6,619 nucleotides of DNA from an uncultured Chromatiaceae bacterium (GTDB lineage Bacteria; Pseudomonadota; Gammaproteobacteria; Enterobacterales; Alteromonadaceae), in assembly GCA_946482615.1 (NCBI GenBank), contig CAMLSF010000186.1, positions 1-6,619 of the forward strand. Reading direction: 5' to 3'. The notes beneath the pieces were generated by a model that had not been told where the DNA came from, did not search any database, and saw nothing but the letters and a program-made list of their open reading frames with translations. The position numbers and the translations under genes are program-made. Shown in pieces: positions 1 to 5,619 of this stretch; within the stretch, counting starts at the first letter, position 1, and each line of letters begins with the position of its first letter.

Positions 1-833
1 TGCTGAATATACTGCTGGCCCCGGTATTGATTGCAGGCTGGGGTACAGGCTATGCGTTGGGTGTATTTGGTGCCGGCCTTGCCAGCAGTATTTCTGTGGG
101 GGTTGGTGTGGTGCTGCTGTGGCGCTACTTTCTGAAAAGTGACCATTCTGTGCTGCAAACTCCAAAACAATGGAGCTTTGATGCTAAAGTCTGGCGTCAA
201 ATTACCGCTATTGGTATACCAGCTGGGGGCGAATTTGCCCTGGTGTTTGTTTTTACTGCTTTTGTCTATGGGGTGATCCAGGATTTTGGTACTGCCACAC
301 AAGCCGCTTTTGGTATAGGCAACCGCATACTGCAGGCCATGATGATGCCCGCTTTGGCCTTGTCTTTTGCTTTGCCCGCTATTGTTGGCCAGAACTATGG
401 TGCAGGTCAGGCTGAACGGGTCAGGCAGTGTTTTAAAGTTGGCATCAGCCAGATGGCACTGGTGATGCTGCTGTTGTTTGCGCTGAGCCAATTTTTTGCC
501 CACTCGCTGATGAGCGCTTTTTCTGACGACCTGCGCGTCATAGCCGAAGGCGAAGTCTTTTTACATATTATCAGCCTGAACTGCCTGACAGCAGTGCTGG
601 TATTCAGCTGCTCTGGTATTTTTCAGGGCCTTGGCAATACCTGGCCTTCGTTGGCCAGCTCAGCAATACGGATCTTCGCCTTTATTTTGCCGGTGTTGTG
701 GTTGTCCACAAGCAGTGATTTTTCCCCTGCTATGGTCTGGTATGTATCTGCCGCCAGCGTTTTGGTGCAGGGACTACTGAGTTACAGCCTGCTGCGCTGG
801 CAATTACGCCACCGGTTGGCTGTGGCGGTGTAA
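1..833 (+). CDS. MATE-family efflux transporter, C-terminal part (5' end outside window)
   Basis: This frame is open from the first full codon (base 3) to TAA at 831-833, giving about 276 residues, so the real start lies upstream of the window. MATE proteins are inner-membrane antiporters of about 450 residues that export drugs or cationic metabolites using Na+ or H+ gradients. The visible part is the second MatE repeat: a hydrophobic helix at the left edge, a cytoplasmic basic stretch, then GIPAGGEFALVFVF, a helix with the family-typical FGIGNRI segment, and the GQNYGAGQAERV motif that marks a conserved MATE cytoplasmic loop. Several further hydrophobic helices follow, including the typical FQGLGNTWPS turn. 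The end is basic (RWQLRHRL), as expected for a cytoplasmic tail. It converges with the iron operon and is probably unrelated to it; a siderophore-export role cannot be excluded. The substrate cannot be told from sequence. Confidence 0.9.
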   Translation, partial: LNILLAPVLIAGWGTGYALGVFGAGLASSISVGVGVVLLWRYFLKSDHSVLQTPKQWSFDAKVWRQITAIGIPAGGEFALVFVFTAFVYGVIQDFGTATQAAFGIGNRILQAMMMPALALSFALPAIVGQNYGAGQAERVRQCFKVGISQMALVMLLLFALSQFFAHSLMSAFSDDLRVIAEGEVFLHIISLNCLTAVLVFSCSGIFQGLGNTWPSLASSAIRIFAFILPVLWLSTSSDFSPAMVWYVSAASVLVQGLLSYSLLRWQLRHRLAVAV

Positions 834-893
834 AAAGTGGTGCAAGAGTACCCTAATCAATGCAGTAAAAGGCGCTGCACCTGTCGGTGAAAA

Positions 894-919
894 CCTGCTC
901 ACACTTAAAGGTGAGCAGG
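894..919 (-). terminator. Rho-independent terminator of the iron-uptake operon
   Basis: A perfect 9-bp inverted repeat (CCTGCTCAC / GTGAGCAGG, arms 894-902 and 911-919) encloses an 8-nt loop. Read on the minus strand, the stem is followed directly by TTTT, and it lies 25 bp past the stop codon of the last operon gene. On the + strand the stem is followed by CTTAGTC, a poor U-tract, so it probably serves mainly the minus-strand operon. It may also help end the convergent MATE transcript. Confidence 0.8.
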
Positions 920-944
920 CTTAGTCTCTGGCATTCCAGCCAAT

Positions 945-1280
945 TTAGCTCAGGATTACAGTAAAAGCGGCCAAAGGTGCAGCAGCCCATAACAGCAGAG
1001 CGCTCAGGTGCGGCTTGTAAGCCAGCAATAAAGCAAAACAGCCCTGCATCAGAGTCAAAGTGCCAAACCAGACCACCATACCTATAGCCAGTTGCCAGCC
1101 CTGAATACAAAGCCACAAGGCCAGCAACAAAAACAACCAGCCAGCGCTTTGCAACAACCTCTGATAAAAAGCTTTGGGTTCTGTGGCAAAAACCTGTTCA
1201 AAATGTTTGTCCATCGACAGGCCTAAAGCGGCCATAGCCGCATAAGCGGACGCCAGAGTACTGAATAACAGCAAGCCCAT
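945..1280 (-). CDS. DUF3325-like small inner-membrane protein, last gene of the iron operon
   Basis: The product is 111 residues and almost wholly hydrophobic, with predicted membrane segments near residues 2-20, 44-61, 64-86 and 91-110. The N-terminal pattern AYAAMAALGLSMDKHFEQVF, followed by a RLLQSAGWLFLLLAL helix, matches what I recall of the DUF3325 family, which is usually about 100-115 residues and encoded beside PepSY-TM iron-uptake proteins. The molecular function is unknown; an accessory or assembly role for the PepSY reductase is inferred only from gene order. Its ATG overlaps the stop of the PepSY gene by one base (TAATG). A GGAGG Shine-Dalgarno sequence 7 nt upstream (1288-1292), inside the PepSY coding sequence, supports this start. 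D24-K25-H26, between helices 1 and 2, is the main polar spot. The terminator at 894-919 follows. Confidence 0.85.
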   Translation of the reverse strand: MGLLLFSTLASAYAAMAALGLSMDKHFEQVFATEPKAFYQRLLQSAGWLFLLLALWLCIQGWQLAIGMVVWFGTLTLMQGCFALLLAYKPHLSALLLWAAAPLAAFTVILS

Positions 1281-3013
1281 TACAGTACCTCCGTCGAGGC
1301 TGGCGCTGTGGCTCTGTTTGCTGTCGCCGGCCTGGGTTTAGTGACTGCCATTTTGCGTTGTACTTTCAAAGCCGCCCAACCCAGCATCAGGCCCAGCAGA
1401 ATAAACACCAGATCCACGCTGGCCAGCGCCCAATCCTGCCGCCCTAAGGTCTGACCCAAATGCCGCTCAGTGGTCAGGGCATTCAGCAGCGGCAAAAGTA
1501 GAAATGCAGCAGCAGCCAGACTCAGACAATCACGCCAGGCGATAAAAACAGGCCGGCTAAAGCTGTACAATGCCAAAGCCCCCCAGGCCAAAAACAGCGA
1601 ATGAATTTCCCATTGCGACCGTCCGGCCAAATCAGCCGGGATCAACCTGTTCGCCCAGAAATAAGCCGCCAAACCAAAACTCAAACCAGCAATAGTGGCA
1701 ACATTCAGTTTTTCCACCAGCTGATGCCCGGCTTCGTACTCCCCGGTTTTCGCCAGTTTAGGCCGGCGTTTTGCAGTCCAGAGCACCAGTCCAGTCGCAA
1801 TCATGCCGCAGCCTAATAAGCCTGATACGAAGTACAACCAGCGTAGCCAGGAGTCTGCAAACAAGCCTTCATGCAAACCCAGCATCGAACTGCCAAAGAC
1901 CTCAACCGCAGCAATATCAGCCGGAGCTGTGGTTATAGCTTCTCCTGTCAGCGCATTAAAACTCAGAGTACCGGCACCACGGCTGCGGCGTATGGTCTGT
2001 GCATAAGCAGGAGTAATTTGCAGCTGTGCGACTTGTCCTCTGGCCTCAGGCAGCAGCGTTACCGAGCGGATTTGTCCCTTGCCCCATAAGGCTTCGGTCT
2101 GAGCCAGCAAAGGTCTGAAATCGGTAAACTGCTCTGCTTGTTGACCAAGTGACAAAGGGCGCGCAGAACGCCCTTCCCGACCAGAACGACCAGCGTGCTC
2201 CGACTGAGCCTGACGTGGACCACCGCCGCCCATACCTACAATTCTGTTGCTGCCGGTTTGGTTGACCAACTCTGAGTAATAGGCCTGACGATCATCAGGT
2301 TCAAAACCATATGTCAAAGGCACGGCCAGTGGCATATAGGAGTAGAGGAAAAACAGCAGTCCGCTGTAGGTGATCATTAAATAAAAGGGCAAAGCCGACA
2401 GACTGATCAGGTTATGTGCGTCCAGCCAGGAGCGCAGGCCCTTTTGCTGACGGTAGGTAAAAAAGTCCTTAATCATCTTTTTGTGGGCCACCACGCCTGT
2501 GACTATAGCCACCAGCATCAACATAGTGCAGAGCCCAACCAGCAGAATAGCGGTGTCCGCCGGAATATAATGCAAAGCGTAATGCATACGTAACAAAGCC
2601 CGGCCGCCCGCCGTTTCCCGCACCGGCTCTGCAAGCTCTATCGGCTGACCGTTGCTGGTGTCCAGATACAAAGTATCAGTGCGGCCACGGCGCTCACCCG
2701 GTTCAGGCGCTGCAGTCCAGCTGGCGCTTAAAGCACTGCTGTTGCGGGCATCACTGGCCAGGTTCACAGTCCAGCTTTGTGCCTGCTGGCTTTGCGGCAA
2801 ACGGCGCAGTTGCTGATATCCCATGTCAAACTGAGTCGCAGCATCAGGCACCAGCACAGCTGGCATTGGCCGTTCCGGCTGCATCCAGCGGGTAATTTCC
2901 TGAGTGGCATAACTGGCTGTGCCTGTCACAAACACAAAAAACAGCACCCAGCCCACTACTAAACCAGTCCAGGTATGTAACCAGGTCATAGACTGACGAA
3001 AACTTGCTTTCAT
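1280..3013 (-). CDS. PepSY-associated transmembrane protein, probable ferric-siderophore reductase (FpvG/FoxB type)
   Basis: The product is 577 residues. PepSY-TM proteins such as Pseudomonas FpvG and FoxB sit in the inner membrane and help reduce siderophore-bound Fe3+ in the periplasm. The core shows TM1 (about 12-36, starting WLHTWTGLVVGW with H13), a periplasmic domain (about 40-150), TM2 (153-176), a basic cytoplasmic loop (KKMIKDFFTYR), TM3 (203-226), a second periplasmic domain (230-385) and TM4 (388-413), followed by AKRRPKLAK. Four more helices follow (about 433-455, 468-486, 494-512, 527-549) with a basic C-terminal tail. Positive-inside charges agree with this eight-helix topology. 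Histidines cluster at helix ends: H13, H177 and H200 on the cytoplasmic side, H144, H148 and H381 on the periplasmic side, which would suit two b-type hemes. A Gly/Arg-rich stretch (about 260-287) interrupts the second periplasmic domain. The ATG overlaps the DUF3649 stop (ATGA) and has GGGAGG 9 nt upstream. The family call is firm; reductase activity is inferred. Confidence 0.9.
   Translation of the reverse strand: MKASFRQSMTWLHTWTGLVVGWVLFFVFVTGTASYATQEITRWMQPERPMPAVLVPDAATQFDMGYQQLRRLPQSQQAQSWTVNLASDARNSSALSASWTAAPEPGERRGRTDTLYLDTSNGQPIELAEPVRETAGGRALLRMHYALHYIPADTAILLVGLCTMLMLVAIVTGVVAHKKMIKDFFTYRQQKGLRSWLDAHNLISLSALPFYLMITYSGLLFFLYSYMPLAVPLTYGFEPDDRQAYYSELVNQTGSNRIVGMGGGGPRQAQSEHAGRSGREGRSARPLSLGQQAEQFTDFRPLLAQTEALWGKGQIRSVTLLPEARGQVAQLQITPAYAQTIRRSRGAGTLSFNALTGEAITTAPADIAAVEVFGSSMLGLHEGLFADSWLRWLYFVSGLLGCGMIATGLVLWTAKRRPKLAKTGEYEAGHQLVEKLNVATIAGLSFGLAAYFWANRLIPADLAGRSQWEIHSLFLAWGALALYSFSRPVFIAWRDCLSLAAAAFLLLPLLNALTTERHLGQTLGRQDWALASVDLVFILLGLMLGWAALKVQRKMAVTKPRPATANRATAPASTEVL
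1288..1292 (-). promoter_or_regulatory. Shine-Dalgarno site of the DUF3325-like gene
   Basis: The minus strand reads GGAGG, a five-base match to the anti-SD, 7 nt before the ATG at 1278-1280. It is embedded in the last codons of the PepSY gene, so the overlap junction can both re-initiate and initiate independently. Confidence 0.75.
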
Positions 3014-3327
3014 CGCTGCGAACCTCCCTGCGCCAACAGCACCACAACAGACATCAGCAGCACAGCCCCCAGCACCAACAGTGTCGCGTGCCGGGTTTTA
3101 GTCAAAGAAAACACAGCCATAATCACGCTTAACCAGACCAGAAAACTGAACACAGTGGCGCTGTGAGTGACTAAAGCCCGCTGCTCATCAGCCAATAGAG
3201 CCAGCACTGGAGCTGTCAGATTGGCGATCAGAAAACCGCCGGCACTGGCCAGAAAAACCCGCCAGAGCACAGTCCAGCGATAACGCGCTAACTCAGTAGC
3301 AGCGAAAAGTTGTAGTAGTTTGTTCAT
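3010..3327 (-). CDS. DUF3649-like small inner-membrane protein
   Basis: The product is 105 residues with three predicted membrane helices (about 22-45, 54-74 and 80-99). A short amphipathic, basic N-terminus (ELARYRWTVLWR) suggests a cytoplasmic start. The pattern of a first helix rich in Gly/Ala (LASAGGFLIANL), a short acidic turn, then FSFLVWLSVIMAVF matches what I recall of DUF3649, a family found between TonB-dependent receptors and PepSY-TM genes. Function is unknown; a helper role in ferric-siderophore reduction is inferred from context. The start at 3327 is chosen because AGGGGAG (3334-3340) lies 6 nt upstream. An in-frame ATG at 3372 would add 15 polar residues, has no clear SD and lies in the hairpin region. 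The stop overlaps the PepSY start by 4 bp. Confidence 0.83.
   Translation of the reverse strand: MNKLLQLFAATELARYRWTVLWRVFLASAGGFLIANLTAPVLALLADEQRALVTHSATVFSFLVWLSVIMAVFSLTKTRHATLLVLGAVLLMSVVVLLAQGGSQR
3023..3028 (-). promoter_or_regulatory. Shine-Dalgarno site of the PepSY gene
   Basis: The minus strand reads GGGAGG, 9 nt before the ATG at 3011-3013, inside the final codons of the DUF3649-like gene. It fixes the start at this ATG, which shares the ATGA overlap with the upstream stop codon. Confidence 0.75.
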
Positions 3328-3333
3328 CCGGGA

Positions 3334-3340
3334 CTCCCCT
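3334..3340 (-). promoter_or_regulatory. Shine-Dalgarno site deciding the DUF3649-like start
   Basis: The minus strand reads AGGGGAG with 6 nt to the ATG at 3325-3327. This favours the 105-residue protein over the longer frame that opens at 3372. Confidence 0.7.
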
Positions 3341-3356
3341 TTGTCATCCTCAGCCC

Positions 3357-3406
3357 TGCCGCAGAACGGCAAAAGCCCTGCAGTCCGGAAGGAGCTGCAG
3401 AGCCTT
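3357..3406 (-). terminator. Hairpin pair between receptor and downstream genes; possible attenuator or leaky terminator
   Basis: Arms 3372-3383 and 3395-3406 pair over 12 positions in minus-strand RNA, including two G-U pairs, with an 11-nt loop and a CUGCAG core in each arm. The minus strand continues with only a short T run (CTTTTGCC), then a second 5-bp stem (TGCCG / CGGCA, 3357-3361 and 3367-3371). It sits about 20 bp after the receptor stop, within the 98-bp gap before the DUF3649-like gene. Partial termination or 3'-end protection here would give more receptor than inner-membrane partners. On the + strand the same stem is followed by TGTTTTTATT, a better U-tract, so it could also stop antisense transcription. 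Confidence 0.55.
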
Positions 3407-3425
3407 GTTTTTATTCAGCTTTTAG

Positions 3426-5477
3426 TTAGAAATTGTAGGTAAAAGACAGCACCAGCTTGCGGCCATCCAGTATGTAGGCGAAGTTCTCTTCCGACGTCAC
3501 CTCTTTATTACCCAGGTTATAAATACCGGCTTTCAGGCTTAACTGATGCTGAGGCTTATACATCAACCCCAGATCGGTAAAGGCATAAGCAGGGTATTGC
3601 ACACCATTGCTGGCCGAGCCACTGGTGCCGGTTTGCCAGCGGCCTGTGGTTTTACTGCGGAAGTTGGTTTGCACCCACAAATTCAACTTGTCCATCGCCT
3701 GCCAGTCTAACGAAGCGTTCAACATATGACGGGCCACGTCATTAAGAGGCTCACCGGCATAAGTGCCTGACTTTTGCTCTGTGGCTGTGTAGGTGTAGCT
3801 CTGTCTGTAGCTCAGGTTGTCCAACAGCTGATAATCCAGCGTCATTTCAACACCACGCAGTTCGGCCTTGTCGACGTTTTCGTAGGCGGTGTAACCGTAC
3901 TGGTGAGCCGGGTAATAAGTGCCTTTGTAATAACACTCTTCATTCTGCAGACAGACACGGCCTGTTCTGTTGATTTTGTCGTTGTAGTTGGTTTGATAGG
4001 CGGTTAAAGACCCGCTTAATTCCTGTCCGGCATTGTGATACCCCAGACCAATCTCATAGTTCAGACTGGTTTCAGGCATCAAATCCGGGTTACCTATAAC
4101 AACACCACCTCTGGAGGTTGAACCAAAATCTGTCGCACTCTGGCGCAGGTTGGGTGCTTTAAAGCCAGAGGTAACCCCACCTTTGAGCACAAACTCATCA
4201 TTCAGGTTGTAGACTGCATAAGCTTTAGGGCTGATTTCACTGCCAAACTTTTCGTTGTCATCGTAACGGCCACTTAAAGTGAGCGTCAGATCGTCCAGCG
4301 CCTGCCACTGATCTTCCAGATACAACGAATACTGATAACGTTCCATCTTCACCACGGCGTTTGCATCAGGCACTACAGGTTCACGTAAACCATTGCTGGC
4401 GCCATCTTGCAGATTTTCATCTTCGTAACTGACACCGGCCGACAGACTGTGCTGGTCGATAAAATAACTGGCCTGACTGTTGACGGTCAGTACATCAAAA
4501 CTGATGCCGTTGCCTGTAGTTTCATTGACCCGGGTTGGGTTTTTTGTGCTGTCGTAATTCAGATAACTTTTCAGCAGCAGGCTGCCGTAGCTGCCGTCGT
4601 GCGTCACAAAGTAGTTGTTTTTAATCGACTTGTTGTATGTGGCTTCGCTGTCCGCCGCAATACTTTTGCCTGGCGTAGCGCTACGCTCCTGTTCGGTGTA
4701 ACTGTGCCCTAAAGTCAGCACATTGTCTTTATCCAACTGCCAGCCCAGTTTAGAGCCGACATTCTTTTTGCTGTAATCCGGGTCTGAGGCTGCGCTGTCG
4801 TCACCGCCTAAAAACAAACTTTCCTGCTGGTTTTGCACTGCCCCCGTCAGTTGCAGGGACAACACATCTTTAATTAAAGGAGCATTCAGATACAGGCTGG
4901 TTTGGTTGCCGTCTTCATTAACCTTATTCGAACTGTCGGCCCTGCTGTATTCAGAGGTAATACTGCCGTTAAATTCGTTGTGCACTTTTTTGGTGATGAT
5001 ATTGATCACACCACCCATAGCATCGGAGCCATACAGCGACGAAGCCGGGCCACGGATCACTTCAATCCGCTCTATGGCTTCAATAGGAGGTAAAAAGTGG
5101 ATAGGAGTACCAGCCTGAGTACCGTTCAGGCCAAAAGCCTCGTTGCTTTGCGCAGGTTTACCGTCGATAAGAAACAAGGTGTAGTCGGACGACATACCAC
5201 GCAGCATAATAGACTGCTCAACACCGCCCCCCATAATCTGTACACCAGCCACATGCTTCAGTGCATCAGTGACATCTGTATAAGATTTTTTCTTCAGCTC
5301 GTCTGCGCTAATCACAGAGATAGTAGCCGGCGCTTCCAGCAGGTTTTGTTCATAACCTGAGGCTGTGACTACTATCACTTCAATAGGATTCACAGCATCG
5401 TCTTCAGCATAAACGGCAGTGGCAGTGAACGCAGAGGCAATAGCTAAACTCAGGCAGGTACGGCGACGAACAAACAT
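3426..5477 (-). CDS. TonB-dependent outer-membrane siderophore receptor (CirA/IrgA-like, catecholate type)
   Basis: The product is 683 residues, close to E. coli CirA (663). It imports a ferric siderophore across the outer membrane using TonB-ExbBD energy. Visible parts in order: a signal peptide (basic MFVRRR, hydrophobic core, cleavage after VYA at 22-24), a TonB box IEVIVVTA (32-39), a plug domain (about 44-164) ending in the family motif IRGPASSLYGSDAMGGVINIITKK, then a beta-barrel to a terminal Phe (FTYNF), the usual outer-membrane insertion signal. EQNLLEAPATISVI, GFKAPNLRQ, IGNPDLMPETS, the YNLGNKEV segment and DGRKLVLSFTYNF line up with CirA as I remember it. C509 and C515 probably form a disulfide in an extracellular loop. 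The ATG at 5475-5477 has AAGGAA about 11-12 nt upstream and gives a proper signal peptide. It is the first gene of the operon and lies behind a Fur box. The exact ligand is not known; catecholate is an inference. Confidence 0.93.
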   Translation of the reverse strand: MFVRRRTCLSLAIASAFTATAVYAEDDAVNPIEVIVVTASGYEQNLLEAPATISVISADELKKKSYTDVTDALKHVAGVQIMGGGVEQSIMLRGMSSDYTLFLIDGKPAQSNEAFGLNGTQAGTPIHFLPPIEAIERIEVIRGPASSLYGSDAMGGVINIITKKVHNEFNGSITSEYSRADSSNKVNEDGNQTSLYLNAPLIKDVLSLQLTGAVQNQQESLFLGGDDSAASDPDYSKKNVGSKLGWQLDKDNVLTLGHSYTEQERSATPGKSIAADSEATYNKSIKNNYFVTHDGSYGSLLLKSYLNYDSTKNPTRVNETTGNGISFDVLTVNSQASYFIDQHSLSAGVSYEDENLQDGASNGLREPVVPDANAVVKMERYQYSLYLEDQWQALDDLTLTLSGRYDDNEKFGSEISPKAYAVYNLNDEFVLKGGVTSGFKAPNLRQSATDFGSTSRGGVVIGNPDLMPETSLNYEIGLGYHNAGQELSGSLTAYQTNYNDKINRTGRVCLQNEECYYKGTYYPAHQYGYTAYENVDKAELRGVEMTLDYQLLDNLSYRQSYTYTATEQKSGTYAGEPLNDVARHMLNASLDWQAMDKLNLWVQTNFRSKTTGRWQTGTSGSASNGVQYPAYAFTDLGLMYKPQHQLSLKAGIYNLGNKEVTSEENFAYILDGRKLVLSFTYNF

Positions 5478-5526
5478 GATCTGTAGTTTCCTTCACTTGG
5501 GACTGGACCAATTCACAACGCTTCTA

Positions 5527-5545
5527 ATTGCAAATCATTATCAAT
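5527..5545. promoter_or_regulatory. Fur box in the divergent promoter region
   Basis: The 19-bp sequence ATTGCAAATCATTATCAAT is an imperfect dyad, symmetric at 7 of 9 arm positions and centred on 5536. On the minus strand its core TGATAATGATTTGCA (5529-5543) agrees with the 7-1-7 Fur consensus TGATAAT-N-ATTATCA at 12 of 14 positions. It lies between the receptor gene and the LysR gene and overlaps candidate promoter elements for both. Fur with Fe2+ should therefore repress both transcripts when iron is plentiful. Confidence 0.85.
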
Positions 5546-5556
5546 AACGCGATGAT
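5528..5556 (+). promoter_or_regulatory. Candidate promoter of the LysR gene
   Basis: TTGCAA (5528-5533, 4 of 6 to TTGACA) and GATGAT (5551-5556, 4 of 6 to TATAAT) are separated by exactly 17 bp. The -35 hexamer falls in the Fur box, so iron repression of the regulator is expected. The elements are weak matches in AT-rich DNA and could be chance. Confidence 0.35.
5538..5543 (-). promoter_or_regulatory. Candidate -10 element of the receptor operon
   Basis: The minus strand reads GATAAT (5 of 6 to TATAAT), inside the Fur box. With 16-18 bp spacing no recognisable -35 is present (TCAGGA at 17 bp matches TTGACA at 2 of 6), which would suit a promoter that needs an activator. The leader to the ATG would be about 55 nt. 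No experimental start is known. Confidence 0.4.
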
Positions 5557-5578
5557 ACAGTCCTGATGGATTTCAAAA

Positions 5579-5593
5579 CAGCGCTAGACGCTG
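5579..5593. promoter_or_regulatory. Perfect inverted repeat, candidate LysR-regulator binding site
   Basis: CAGCG-CTAGA-CGCTG is a perfect 5-bp inverted repeat with a 5-bp spacer, 26 bp before the LysR start codon. Seen from the receptor, its centre is about 55 bp upstream of the transcription start implied by the candidate -10, near where LysR-type activators usually bind. It could instead be a small hairpin in the LysR leader. It is not a canonical T-N11-A box. Confidence 0.35.
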
Positions 5594-5619
5594 AATACAG
5601 AATTAAGAGAAACTGAATT

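Noticed and set aside
839..881. GGTGCA / TGCACC arms after the MATE gene as a plus-strand terminator
   Set aside because: The stem is only 6 bp with a 31-nt loop and no T-run follows, so it is not a convincing terminator.
853..1116. Minus-strand open frame of 87 residues overlapping the DUF3325-like gene
   Set aside because: It overlaps the terminator and the DUF3325-like gene in another frame, has no domain pattern, and the real gene has a strong SD and a coupled start.
3328..3372. N-terminal extension of the DUF3649-like protein starting at 3372
   Set aside because: The extra 15 residues are polar, fall in the hairpin region and have no good SD, while the ATG at 3327 has AGGGGAG at 6 nt.
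4407..4712. Plus-strand open frame of 101 residues inside the receptor gene
   Set aside because: It is antisense to beta-barrel coding sequence, has no SD or family pattern, and is a by-product of the receptor codons.
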